From Lentzea alba (lineage in GTDB: Bacteria > Actinomycetota > Actinomycetes > Mycobacteriales > Pseudonocardiaceae): a stretch of 64,000 nt of DNA. Location of the stretch: positions 1 to 64,000 of the forward strand of contig NZ_JAAMPJ010000015.1 of assembly GCF_011067745.1 (NCBI RefSeq), written 5' to 3'. Positions within the stretch are counted from its first letter, which is position 1; each line of letters begins with the position of its first letter. This document shows positions 26,434-34,769 of the stretch, one piece after another. The notes beneath the pieces were generated by a model. The model did not search any database and was not told the origin of the DNA. It saw only the letters and a program-made list of their open reading frames with translations. A program made the translations under genes and the position numbers.

Positions 26434-27336
26434 ATGACAGACGCAACCGCGAACAAGCCGATCGTCGTAGGAGTGGACGGATCCGCCTCGGCGATCCACG
26501 CGGCACGCTGGGCCGCCGCAGAGGCTGCCCGCCGTGGCACGCAGCTGGTGCTCGTGCACAGCAACCCACCTGTTCCTGTCCACTCGCCACAGGTAGCGGT
26601 GTCGACCGCGGAGTTCGCCGAAGCGGTCCGAGACCAGGGCCGCCACTGGCTGGCCACGGCGAAGGCCTCGGCCGAAGTCGTGGCGCCACAGGTCGAGATC
26701 AGCACCGAACTGGTGACCGGCGGCGCCGCCGAGCAACTCGTTGGACGGTCAGCTTCCGCGCAGCTCGTGGTCCTGGGCTCACGGGGACTGGGCGGATTCA
26801 CCGGACTCCTGGTGGGATCGATCGCGGTAGCGGTCAGCACCCACGCCCTCTGTCCCGTGGTCGTGGTGCGCGAAGCGCAACCCCAAACCGACCGCGCTGA
26901 GAACGCGCCGATCGTGGTCGGCGTCGATGGTTCCGCTGCCAGTGACGCGGCGCTGAAGTTCGCGTTCGAAACCGCCGCACGCCGCGGAGCGCCTGTGCTC
27001 GCCGTGCGAGCCTGGCACGACGCCTTGGTCGACGCGACGCGGCTCACCGTGTTGATCGCGGCGAGCGTCGAGGCGATCGAGGCCGACGAACGACGGTTGC
27101 TGGCCGAGCAGGTGGCTGCCTGCGCTCAGGCCTGTCCCGACGTGCCGGTGCGACGACTGCTCAGCCGCGACGGCCCGGCGCCCGCCCTGATCGGACAGTC
27201 CGCGTCGGCACAGCTGGTGGTGGTCGGTACGCGCGGACGGGGAGGCTTCCGCGGCCTGCTGCTCGGATCGACGAGCCAGTCCCTGATCTACCACGCGGAA
27301 TGCCCCGTCGCCGTCATCCCGCCGGCGCACCAGTGA
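26434..27336 (+). CDS. tandem universal stress protein
   Basis: A 300-residue protein with two Usp domains. It begins VVGVDGSASAIHAARWAAAE and has the loop GSRGLGGFTGLLVGS near residue 115; the second domain starts VVGVDGSAASDAALKFA near 160 and has GTRGRGGFRGLLLGS near 270. Both ATP-binding loops are intact. AAAGGAG precedes the ATG. It resembles the Usp at 21928 but is clearly a separate paralogue. In actinobacteria such proteins accumulate in hypoxia and stationary phase. Confidence 0.93.
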   Translation: MTDATANKPIVVGVDGSASAIHAARWAAAEAARRGTQLVLVHSNPPVPVHSPQVAVSTAEFAEAVRDQGRHWLATAKASAEVVAPQVEISTELVTGGAAEQLVGRSASAQLVVLGSRGLGGFTGLLVGSIAVAVSTHALCPVVVVREAQPQTDRAENAPIVVGVDGSAASDAALKFAFETAARRGAPVLAVRAWHDALVDATRLTVLIAASVEAIEADERRLLAEQVAACAQACPDVPVRRLLSRDGPAPALIGQSASAQLVVVGTRGRGGFRGLLLGSTSQSLIYHAECPVAVIPPAHQ

Positions 27337-27375
27337 CGTCGCAGAACCCCGCGAAACAGGGCAAGGAGGCATGAA

Positions 27376-27750
27376 GTGACGGAGTCGTTCAGCGGTGTTC
27401 ACAACCCGCCGCGGGGCACCTATCGACTGCGACTCACCCCGGACGAGGTCCGCGAACTGGGCAAGTACCTGTCGGTCATCGTGGCCAAGGTGCGAGCGGC
27501 GATGACGGACGATCCCGATGAACCAGATCTTCACTCGATCAAGAAGCTCACGGTAGATCTCGCCGGCGCTCCCACCGCCCCTGGTGCGCAGCTGGTCCTG
27601 CTCGTCAAGCTGTTGCGCCGCACCCTCGGGAACGGTGTTCTCATTGAACTGTCAGGGGTGAGACCGACGATTCTCGCGTCGCTCGTCGCCTTCGGCATTC
27701 CTCGGGACGTGACCGTGATCGACCCGCGGGGCCGCCCGTGGACCAGCTGA
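27376..27750 (+). CDS. conserved-looking small protein, possibly STAS-like
   Basis: A 124-residue soluble protein beginning at GTG behind AAGGAGG. It has a helical first half and an alternating second half (KLTVDLAGAPTAPGAQLVLL, VLIELSGVRPTILASLVAFG) that resembles the beta-alpha repeats of STAS anti-sigma antagonist domains. The conserved DSSG loop is not seen, so the likeness is weak. It follows the Usp gene after 39 bp and may be cotranscribed with it. No firm function can be assigned. Confidence 0.55.
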   Translation: MTESFSGVHNPPRGTYRLRLTPDEVRELGKYLSVIVAKVRAAMTDDPDEPDLHSIKKLTVDLAGAPTAPGAQLVLLVKLLRRTLGNGVLIELSGVRPTILASLVAFGIPRDVTVIDPRGRPWTS

Positions 27751-27778
27751 ACCTGGTGTCAGATCACCACGGCCGCTG

Positions 27779-27990
27779 TTGTCCGGGCCGTTCTTCACCG
27801 ACCTCGCCCGGCGCAACGGCCACCTGCCCAACGTCATCTGGGAGCCGTGGAACGAACCCCTCCAGGTGAGCTGGAACGACGTGATGAAGCCGTACGACCA
27901 GGCCGTGGTCAACGCGATCCGGTCCGTCGACCCGGACAACGGCGTCGTGCTCGGTACACCCACCTGGTCACAGGATGTGGACCGACTGGA
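27779..27990 (+). pseudogene. glycoside hydrolase family 5 fragment
   Basis: About 65 codons match the middle of a GH5 cellulase/mannanase, including the acid/base region NVIWEPWNEPLQVSWND (the WNEP motif) and the following AIRSVDPDNGVVLGTPTWSQ. No signal peptide, N-terminal strands or nucleophile region remain, and the frame degenerates after SQDVD. It cannot encode an active enzyme. Confidence 0.75.
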
Positions 27991-28169
27991 AGCGAGCGAA
28001 CAGCATCTCCTGGACGGCGTGGAAGCTCGACGTCGGAACCGACACCACGAACCTGTTGTCGCGAGGTGCGCCCGTGACAGGCGCAGCACTTCGTGGTGGA
28101 CGCCCGAGTCTTCGAACCGCAAGCTGTTCCTGCACGGCCGGCAGACCGTCTAAGACATCGTGGTAGTTC

Positions 28170-28434
28170 GTTCCTGTCGAACGGTGTTGTCGAGAACTGG
28201 ACCACGCTGATGGGCACCGTGGCGTTCAACCCGCTGAGCGCCCTGATCCACGCGACGATGGCGGAGATCTGCGAGCACGCGGAGCGCCGCGACCTGGTGG
28301 CCAGATGATGGTCGAGCCCCTGACTGTGGCACGTGCCGCGGGCGGGGCACCACAAGACTTCGATGGTGCAGGACCTCGAGGCGGGCAAGCGGCAGGAGAT
28401 CGACCTGATTTCGCGCACGTCAACGGTGTTATAG
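28170..28434 (+). pseudogene. ketopantoate reductase-like (PanE) C-terminal fragment
   Basis: The helical C-terminal domain of PanE/ApbA can be traced in two frames: VVENWTTLMGTVAFNPLSAL and ATMAEICEHAERRDLVARMM in the first, then SMVQDLEAGKRQEIDLI in the second. The frameshift falls near 28350, and the NADPH-binding N-terminal half is missing. It lies between the GH5 fragment and the molybdenum hydroxylase operon. Confidence 0.7.
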
Positions 28435-28525
28435 CTCTCAAACGACTACTGCTGGTCGTACGAACGCCAGTCGTACGGAAGACGCCCGCTTCCCACGTGG
28501 TGCTCGTGTGCCCAAAGTGGACGCC

Positions 28526-29146
28526 ATGCCCACTGATCCTCCCGCAGCGGAATCGTCCGCCCTGTCGCGGCGCACGTTCGTCACGACCACGGTCGCCGTA
28601 GGTGGCGCGGTCGCCGTCGGCGACCTGGTCGCGGCGCCGCTCGCGCTCGGTGCCGCGCCCGCGGCGGCGACCGAAGCGGTCCTCAGCACCCGTGTTTCGC
28701 TCGTCGTCAACGGAAAACAGGTCACCGCGACCGTCGACAACCGGACCTCGTTGCTGGACCTGCTGCGCGAGCACCTCGGGCTCACCGGCTCGAAGAAGGG
28801 GTGCAACGCCGGTGCCTGCGGTGCCTGCACCGTGCTGGTCGACGGACGCCGCGTCAACGGATGCCTGACGCTCGCCGTTCGCCTGGAAGGCGCCAAGGTC
28901 ACCACGATCGAGGGGCTGGAGAACGGAGATCGGCTGCACCCGTTGCAGCAGGCGTTCATCGACCAGGACGCCTTCCAATGCGGCTTCTGCACGCCCGGCC
29001 AGATCATGTCCGGCATCGGCTGCCTCCAGGAAGGGCACACCGGGTCCGCCGATGAGATCCGGGAGTGGATGAGCGGCAACCTGTGCCGTTGCGGCTGTTA
29101 CGTCAAGATCACGCGCGCGGTGGAGCAAGCCGCGCGCTGGAAATGA
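28526..29146 (+). CDS. paoA: molybdenum hydroxylase, [2Fe-2S] subunit (PaoA/YagT type)
   Basis: A 206-residue small subunit of an aldehyde/xanthine-oxidase-type enzyme. A Tat signal (SRRTFVTTT followed by an Ala-rich hydrophobic stretch) shows export of the folded complex. The N-terminal plant-type [2Fe-2S] cluster has GCNAGACGACTVLVDG; the second cluster has QCGFCTPGQ and LCRCGCY. Electrons pass from the molybdenum centre through these clusters to FAD. I chose the ATG at 28526; the GTG at 28508 would add six residues. The gene order small, FAD, Mo subunit, XdhC is the same as in E. coli paoABCD, which detoxifies aromatic aldehydes. Confidence 0.92.
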   Translation: MPTDPPAAESSALSRRTFVTTTVAVGGAVAVGDLVAAPLALGAAPAAATEAVLSTRVSLVVNGKQVTATVDNRTSLLDLLREHLGLTGSKKGCNAGACGACTVLVDGRRVNGCLTLAVRLEGAKVTTIEGLENGDRLHPLQQAFIDQDAFQCGFCTPGQIMSGIGCLQEGHTGSADEIREWMSGNLCRCGCYVKITRAVEQAARWK

Positions 29147-29155
29147 GGTACGGCC

Positions 29156-30136
29156 ATGTACCCGTTCTCCTACACCAAAGTTTCCGACGTGCCTGCGGCT
29201 GTCAAAGCGGGCAGTGACGGCGGACGTTACATCGCGGGCGGGACGACGCTGGTCGACCTGATGCGCGAGACCGTCGAACGTCCCGGCGCGCTGGTCGACA
29301 TCAGCGCGCTGCCACTGCGCGACATCGCGGCCACCAAGGGCGGAGGGCTGCGCATCGGCGCACTGGCGCGGATGGCGGAGGTCGCCGCCCACCCGACGGT
29401 GCGCGCGTTGTACCCGGTGATCTCGCAGGCGCTGGAGCTCAGTGCTTCCCCGCAGTTGCGGAACATGGCCTCCATCGGCGGCAACATCATGCAGCGTCCC
29501 CGGTGCACCTACTTCCGCGACGTGACCGCGGCCTGCAACAGACGCGAGCCCGGCTCCGGCTGCGCGGCTCGTGAGGGCTTCAACCGCACTCACGCCATCC
29601 TGGGCACCTCCGATCATTGCGTGGCAACGCATCCCTCCGACGCGGCGGTGGCGTTCGCCGCGCTGGAAGCGACCGTGCACCTGCTGGGTCCGGGCGGGGA
29701 GCGCACGGTGGGTTTCGCCGACTTCCTGCTGCGGCCCGGCGCCACGCCGCAACGCGAACAGAACCTCCGCCCCGGCGAGCTGATCACCGCGGTGGAGATC
29801 CCGTCCCACCCGCGGCCGTTGCGGTCGGGGTACCTGAAGGTGCGGGACCGGCAGTCCTACGAGTTCGCGCTCATCTCGGCGGCCGTCGCGCTGCACGTGC
29901 GGGGCGGGGTGATCCAGACGGCGAAGGTGGCGGCCGGTGGCGTTGGCACGGTGTCCTGGAAGCTGTCCGCCGTCGAACGGCGACTGATCGGTCAGCGGCC
30001 GTCGGAAGCCTTGTGGACGCAGGCGGCCGAAGTGGCGGCGGAGGGTGCGCAACCCCTGACGCACAACGGTTTCAAGGTCGAGTTGCTCAAGCGCACGGTG
30101 GAACGCCAGCTGCGCGTCGTGGGAGGTACCAGGTGA
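29156..30136 (+). CDS. paoB: molybdenum hydroxylase, FAD subunit (PaoB/YagS type)
   Basis: A 326-residue FAD-binding medium subunit. The FAD-binding motif GGRYIAGGTTLVDLMRE is at residues 22-38, and the second at QLRNMASIGGNIMQR near 102. An inserted cysteine segment (CTYFRDVTAACNRREPGSGC) matches the extra [4Fe-4S] cluster found in PaoB-type subunits, unlike ordinary xanthine dehydrogenases. There is no signal peptide; it would be exported with the Tat-bearing subunit. Its end overlaps the start of the Mo subunit gene (GTGA). Confidence 0.92.
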   Translation: MYPFSYTKVSDVPAAVKAGSDGGRYIAGGTTLVDLMRETVERPGALVDISALPLRDIAATKGGGLRIGALARMAEVAAHPTVRALYPVISQALELSASPQLRNMASIGGNIMQRPRCTYFRDVTAACNRREPGSGCAAREGFNRTHAILGTSDHCVATHPSDAAVAFAALEATVHLLGPGGERTVGFADFLLRPGATPQREQNLRPGELITAVEIPSHPRPLRSGYLKVRDRQSYEFALISAAVALHVRGGVIQTAKVAAGGVGTVSWKLSAVERRLIGQRPSEALWTQAAEVAAEGAQPLTHNGFKVELLKRTVERQLRVVGGTR

Positions 30137-32322
30137 GCCCGCAACCGCAGAAGGCCGTCGGTTCGCCGCTGTCCCGTGTGGAGGGACGGCTCAAGGTCAC
30201 CGGCCGGGCCGACTACGCGGTCGATCACGACATCCCTGGAGCGGTGCACGCCGTCGTGGTCGACAGCAGCATCGCGCTCGGCCGGATCACCGGCATGGAC
30301 ACCAGTGCCGCCGAGTCGTATCCCGGTGTGCTGAAGGTGATCACCCATCTCAACGCGCCGAGGCTGGTGTACCGCGACTACCCCGGGACGAACCCGCGGG
30401 GCCGGAGGCTGAGGGCCTTCCAGGACGACCAGGTCCTGTTCTTCGGTCAGCCGGTGGCCGTCGTCGTGGCCACCACGATCGAGGCCGCCCAGCACGCCGC
30501 CTCGCTGGTCGAGGTCTCCTACGAGTCCCGGCAGTCCACGACCGATCTCACGGGCCGTCCGGGCAACGTGATCGGGAACTACGCGCGGGGTGATGCGGAG
30601 GCGGCGTTCGCGGCCGCGGACGTCCGGCTGGAGAGGCGGTTCGACCTCGCCCGCAACCACCACAACCCGCTGGAGCCGCACGCCACCACGGCCCGCTGGG
30701 ACGGCGAGAAGCTCACGCTGTGGGACAAGACCCAGGGTGTGAACCTGACGCGGAACGAGGTCTGCGCCGTGTTCGACATCCCGCCGGAGAACGTGCGGGT
30801 GATCTCGCCGTTCGTCGGTGGCGGGTTCGGCAGTGGTCTGCGGACCTGGCCGCACGTCATCATCGCCGCACTGGCCGCACGCGAGGTGGGCCTCCCGGTG
30901 AAGCTCGCGCTGAGCCGCAGGCAGATGTACTTCACGGTCGGCCACCGGCCCCGGTACGACTACCGGTTGCGGCTCGGTGCGGACCGCGGCGGCCGGGTCA
31001 CCGCGATGCTGCACGAGCCCTCGTACGAGACCTCGAACCACGAGAGCTTCTGGGAGGCGACGCTGGCGCTCGGGCAGATGCTTTACAACGTGCCCAACGT
31101 CAGCCAGGTGCTGCGCAACGTCCCACTCGACATCAACACTCCACTGTGGATGCGAGGCCCCGGCTACAGCAGTACCGCGTTCTGCATCGAAGTCGCGATG
31201 GACGAGCTCGCGCACGAGCTAGGCGTCGACCCGGTGGAGCTGCGGCTGCGCAACGAACCCACGAGAGACCCGTCTACCGGGCAGGCCTTCTCCACCAGGA
31301 GGCTCACCGAGTGCTTCCGCACTGGCGCCAGGGAGTTCGGCTGGAGCCGGCGCAACCCGAAGCCGCGATCGACCCGTGACGGTGACTGGCTCATCGGCAC
31401 CGGCGTCGCCACCGGCTGCTACGACACGTGGCTCGGCCAGGCTCAGGCCCACGCCCGGCTCGACGCGAACGGCACCGCGGCGGTCCAGTCCGCGACGAGC
31501 GATGCGGGACCGGGCACCTACACGTCGATGACGCAGCTGGCGGCGGACGCACTGGGGCTCGCGGTGCGTGAGGTCGAGTTCCGGCTGGGTGACACGACCA
31601 TGCCCGTGGCGCCGCCGCAGGGCAGCTCGCAGACCATGGCCAGTGTGGGCTCCGCGGTGCAGGACACCTGCGACAAGCTGCGCCAGCAGGCGATCAGGCT
31701 CGCGGTCGGTGACCAGCGCTCGCCGCTGCACGGCGTCAACCCCGACGACGTCGTGGTCATCGGCGGACGGCTGCAGGTGAAGGACAAACCCGCGCGGGGT
31801 GAGACCTACCGGCAGCTCTTCGCCCGCAACAACCTGACCCACCTCGAAGCCAACGGCTCCTACACCCCGCAAGCCGACAGCCCGTACTCGATGTACGGCT
31901 ACAGCGCGGTGTTCGCCGAGGTCGGCGTCGACGCCCGGCTCGGTCTGGTGCGGGTGCGGCGGATCCTCAGCGTCTTCGACGTGGGCCGGGTGATCAGCCC
32001 CAAGCTCGCCGACAGCCAGGCGCTCGGCGGCATGATCGGCGGCATCGGCATGGCCCTGCTGGAGCACACGGTCACCGACCACCGCGACGGCAGGATCGTC
32101 AACGCCAACCTCGCGGACTACCTCGTGCCGGTCAACGCCGACATCCGTGACCTGCGGGCGATCTACCTCGACGGGGACGACCGCCGGGCCGATCCCATCG
32201 GCGTCAAGGGACTCGCCGAGCTCGTCAAGGTCGGTGTCGCGCCGGCCATCGCCAACGCGGTCTTCCACGCCACCGGGCGCCGGGTGCACGAGCTGCCCAT
32301 CACCGCGGAAGCCCTGCTCTGA
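30133..32322 (+). CDS. paoC: molybdenum hydroxylase, Mo-cofactor subunit (PaoC/YagR type)
   Basis: A 729-residue catalytic subunit. It starts at GTG overlapping the previous stop. The opening GSPLSRVEGRLKVTGRADYA is typical of the family. The first Mo-binding block is FVGGGFGSGLRTWPH. MRGPGYSSTAFCIEVAMDEL surrounds the active site, QGSSQTMASVGSAV binds the cofactor, and GVKGLAELVKVGVAPA near the end holds the catalytic Glu that deprotonates the Mo-OH. All key motifs are intact. The likely substrates are aromatic or other aldehydes, but the specificity cannot be read from the sequence. Confidence 0.93.
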   Translation: MSPQPQKAVGSPLSRVEGRLKVTGRADYAVDHDIPGAVHAVVVDSSIALGRITGMDTSAAESYPGVLKVITHLNAPRLVYRDYPGTNPRGRRLRAFQDDQVLFFGQPVAVVVATTIEAAQHAASLVEVSYESRQSTTDLTGRPGNVIGNYARGDAEAAFAAADVRLERRFDLARNHHNPLEPHATTARWDGEKLTLWDKTQGVNLTRNEVCAVFDIPPENVRVISPFVGGGFGSGLRTWPHVIIAALAAREVGLPVKLALSRRQMYFTVGHRPRYDYRLRLGADRGGRVTAMLHEPSYETSNHESFWEATLALGQMLYNVPNVSQVLRNVPLDINTPLWMRGPGYSSTAFCIEVAMDELAHELGVDPVELRLRNEPTRDPSTGQAFSTRRLTECFRTGAREFGWSRRNPKPRSTRDGDWLIGTGVATGCYDTWLGQAQAHARLDANGTAAVQSATSDAGPGTYTSMTQLAADALGLAVREVEFRLGDTTMPVAPPQGSSQTMASVGSAVQDTCDKLRQQAIRLAVGDQRSPLHGVNPDDVVVIGGRLQVKDKPARGETYRQLFARNNLTHLEANGSYTPQADSPYSMYGYSAVFAEVGVDARLGLVRVRRILSVFDVGRVISPKLADSQALGGMIGGIGMALLEHTVTDHRDGRIVNANLADYLVPVNADIRDLRAIYLDGDDRRADPIGVKGLAELVKVGVAPAIANAVFHATGRRVHELPITAEALL

Positions 32323-32375
32323 GACCGGACGGCCGAGTTCGCCCCTCGTGCAGATCCACGGAACCCGGCTGTCCA

Positions 32376-32424
32376 GCCCGCCGCCGCCCGGCCCCACCCG
32401 GAGAACTCCGGAGCGGCGGCGGGC
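32376..32424 (+). promoter_or_regulatory. nested hairpins between paoC and xdhC
   Basis: GCCCGCCGCCGC pairs perfectly with GCGGCGGCGGGC (12 bp). The 25-base loop contains a second perfect hairpin, CCGGAG-AA-CTCCGG. It lies 54 bases after the paoC stop and ends 28 bases before the xdhC start. It could reduce expression of the maturation gene relative to the enzyme or stabilise mRNA. Confidence 0.55.
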
Positions 32425-32452
32425 ACCCCGACTGTCCACAGGAGATTCACCG

Positions 32453-33568
32453 TTGCTGAACATCGCGGACACACTCCACCTCTGGTTCCGCAAGGCCCGC
32501 CCGTTCGCGCTCGCCACCGTCGTCCGGGTCAGCGGCAGCGCACCGCTGCCACCCGGCACCTCGCTGGCGGTCGCCGCCGACGGCGCGGTGGTCGGCAGCA
32601 TCTCCGGCGGCTGCGTGGAAGGTGCTGTCTACGAACTGTGCCAACAGGTTCTGGAGTCGGACGGCCCGCCGGTGCTGACCCGGTTCGGCTACTCCGACGA
32701 CGACGCCTTCGCCGTCGGCCTGACCTGCGGCGGCGAACTCGAAGTCCTCGTGCAGCTCATCGACGCCGGCGACCGGGTCCCTCTCGTGCTCGCACTGGAG
32801 CAGGTGCTGGCCGGACGGCCCGTCGCGGTGACGCAGATCGTGGACGGCCCGCAAAGCCTGATCGGGCGTGTCATGTCCGTGTTCGGAAACGGCAACGCGC
32901 ACTACGGGTCACTGGGCAGTGCGCGGGAGGACCAGGTGGTGGTGAGCCGAGCCGGCGCGTTGCTGCGAGCGGGGCGGACCGCCCGCGTCGAAGTGGGAGG
33001 GGACGATGCCACCTGTCCCGAGCGGCTAACGCTGCTGGTCCACACGCACGCCGCCCCGCCCCGGATGCTGATCTTCGGTGCCGTGGACTTCGCCGCCGCG
33101 CTGAGCCGGGCGGGTTCCTTCCTCGGCTACCACGTCACGGTCGTCGACGCCCGCCCCGTCTTCGCCACCCGCGCCCGGTTCCCGCACGCCGACGAGGTGG
33201 TCGTCGACTGGCCCCACCGCTACCTCGCGACCGCCGACGTCGACGCCAGGACCGCCGTCTGCGTGCTCACGCACGACGCCAAGTTCGACATTCCGCTGTT
33301 GCGCCTGGCCCTCGGTCAACCGGTCGGGTACGTGGGCGCGATGGGCTCCCGGCGCACCCACGACCACCGCCTGGACCTGCTGCGCGAGGCCGGCGTTCCC
33401 GAAGAGCACCTCGCGCGCCTGCGTTCACCGATCGGGCTCGACCTCGGAGCAGGCACCCCGGAACAGACGGCGATCTCGATCGTCGCCGAGATCGTCGCCG
33501 ACGCCAACGAGGGCTCAGGTCTGCGGCTGTCCGAGGTCTCGGGGTCCATCCACCGCCGGGCCGCCTGA
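32453..33568 (+). CDS. XdhC-family molybdenum cofactor maturation protein
   Basis: A 371-residue XdhC/CoxI-type factor. The N-terminal XdhC domain has FALATVVRVSGSAPLPPG and GSISGGCVEGAVYE, with the conserved cysteine. The C-terminal Rossmann domain runs from RMLIFGAVDFAAALSRAGSFLGYHVTV-type sequence (near 205) to GYVGAMGSRRTHDHR and LDLGAGTPEQTAISI. Such proteins sulfurate and insert the Mo cofactor into the large subunit. The usual GxG at the Rossmann start reads FGAVD, slightly altered. The start is TTG, eight bases after AGGAG. The 3' end overlaps the convergent regulator gene by 54 bp. Confidence 0.9.
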   Translation: MLNIADTLHLWFRKARPFALATVVRVSGSAPLPPGTSLAVAADGAVVGSISGGCVEGAVYELCQQVLESDGPPVLTRFGYSDDDAFAVGLTCGGELEVLVQLIDAGDRVPLVLALEQVLAGRPVAVTQIVDGPQSLIGRVMSVFGNGNAHYGSLGSAREDQVVVSRAGALLRAGRTARVEVGGDDATCPERLTLLVHTHAAPPRMLIFGAVDFAAALSRAGSFLGYHVTVVDARPVFATRARFPHADEVVVDWPHRYLATADVDARTAVCVLTHDAKFDIPLLRLALGQPVGYVGAMGSRRTHDHRLDLLREAGVPEEHLARLRSPIGLDLGAGTPEQTAISIVAEIVADANEGSGLRLSEVSGSIHRRAA

Positions 33569-34435
33569 CGGATCACTCCACTCCGCCAGGACCCGCAGGG
33601 CTTTTTCCGACGCCGAGCCCGGCTCGGCGTGATAGGTCTGCAGCCGCTGGTCGGGGTCGTTCGGCAGCATCAGGAGTTCTGTCTTGAGGTCGAACTCCCC
33701 CACCAGGGGGTGCCGCATCCGGAGGGGGCCCGTGTTGCCGCAGCCGACGTCGTGGCGTACCCACAGCTGCCGGAACCGCTCGCTCTTCCGCGACAACTCC
33801 GTCACCAGGCAGGCGAGCCGGGGATCGCCGGGGTAGAGGCCGTGGTGCGTGCGCAGAATCCTGACGGTGTTCTGCTCCCGGCGTTCCAGGTCCACGAAGC
33901 GCTCACGCGTGGTGCTGGAGAAGAACATCAGCAGGGGCCAGTTGCGCTCCTCCGGCGGCAGGTCGCCGAGGTCTCCGAAGATCGTGGCGGCGAGCCGGTT
34001 CCAGCCCAGGATGTCCATGCACCGGCCGGTGACGAAGGCGGGGACGCCGAGTGCGTCGAGCAGGTTCTGGATCTCGGGCCGCAGTTGCTGGGCCGTGGCC
34101 GGGGGAGCCGTCGGACGCTCCGGCTGGGCCAGCCGGAGAAAGTGGGAGCGTTCGTCCTCGGTGAGCTTCAGCGCGCGTGCGACGGAGTCGAGGACCGAGG
34201 TGGACACGCCGTCGCTGTATCCCTGTTCGAGCTGTGCGTAGTAGGCGAACGACACACCTGCCAGCTGGGCCAGCTCCTCACGCCGCAGTCCCGGGACACG
34301 GCGATGCCCGCTCGACTGCAGGCCGACGTCCTCGGGTTTGATGCGGGCCCGGCGTGACCGCAGGAACTCCTTGAGCGCGGTCTGGCGGTCCGGTGTGGAC
34401 GCTTCGTGGTCGCGTAGCGCTGCGTCCGATGACAT
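33515..34435 (-). CDS. XRE-family regulator with MmyB-like ligand domain
   Basis: A 306-residue regulator. The N-terminal HTH is VPGLRREELAQLAGVSFAYY with the following QLEQGYSDGVS. The C-terminal MmyB-like PAS-related domain has ALGVPAFVTGRCMDILGWNRLA and WPLLMFFSSTTRERFVDLE. Crystal structures of relatives show a fatty-acid-like ligand in this domain. The start is set at the ATG behind GGGGAG. It converges on the molybdenum hydroxylase operon, with a 54-bp antisense overlap with xdhC. In many genomes this family sits beside short-chain oxidoreductases. The target here is unknown. Confidence 0.88.
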   Translation of the reverse strand: MSSDAALRDHEASTPDRQTALKEFLRSRRARIKPEDVGLQSSGHRRVPGLRREELAQLAGVSFAYYAQLEQGYSDGVSTSVLDSVARALKLTEDERSHFLRLAQPERPTAPPATAQQLRPEIQNLLDALGVPAFVTGRCMDILGWNRLAATIFGDLGDLPPEERNWPLLMFFSSTTRERFVDLERREQNTVRILRTHHGLYPGDPRLACLVTELSRKSERFRQLWVRHDVGCGNTGPLRMRHPLVGEFDLKTELLMLPNDPDQRLQTYHAEPGSASEKALRVLAEWSDPSGGPAVDGPRDLGQPQT

Positions 34436-34769
34436 CTGCACTCCCCGGTTGGTGGTCGGGCACCTGGAAAACGCGGACGCCGACCCTGACCACCCGGTGA
34501 TCACGCAGGTGAGCCGAGGTCGGCGCAGTGCAGCCTAGAGGTCCGCCCGTGAGTTCGGGGTTGTAGCGCTCCGGCGGCGTCTCGTTTGGGGATCCGCCGA
34601 GCGGCTGGTCTTCGCGCAGGCCCGTCAGGTGAGGGCGGCCGCGTCGACCGCCTCGAAGTGGACCTCGATGGTGGAGACCACAGGTCCCTCCGCATCACCG
34701 AATTGACGGCCGGACGTTGATGGTTCCGTGCCGGTGGGCAGGGCAGGACGCGTGAGCATCCCGCCCGGC
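34436..34769. other. 334 bp with no recognised gene
   Basis: It separates the MmyB-type regulator (start at 34435) from the 3' end of the hydrolase gene (34770), both on the minus strand, so it should hold the regulator's promoter. No domain-bearing frame was found. TCGACCGCCTCGAAGTGGACC near 34650 looks like part of a lost coding sequence but gave no family. Confidence 0.45.
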
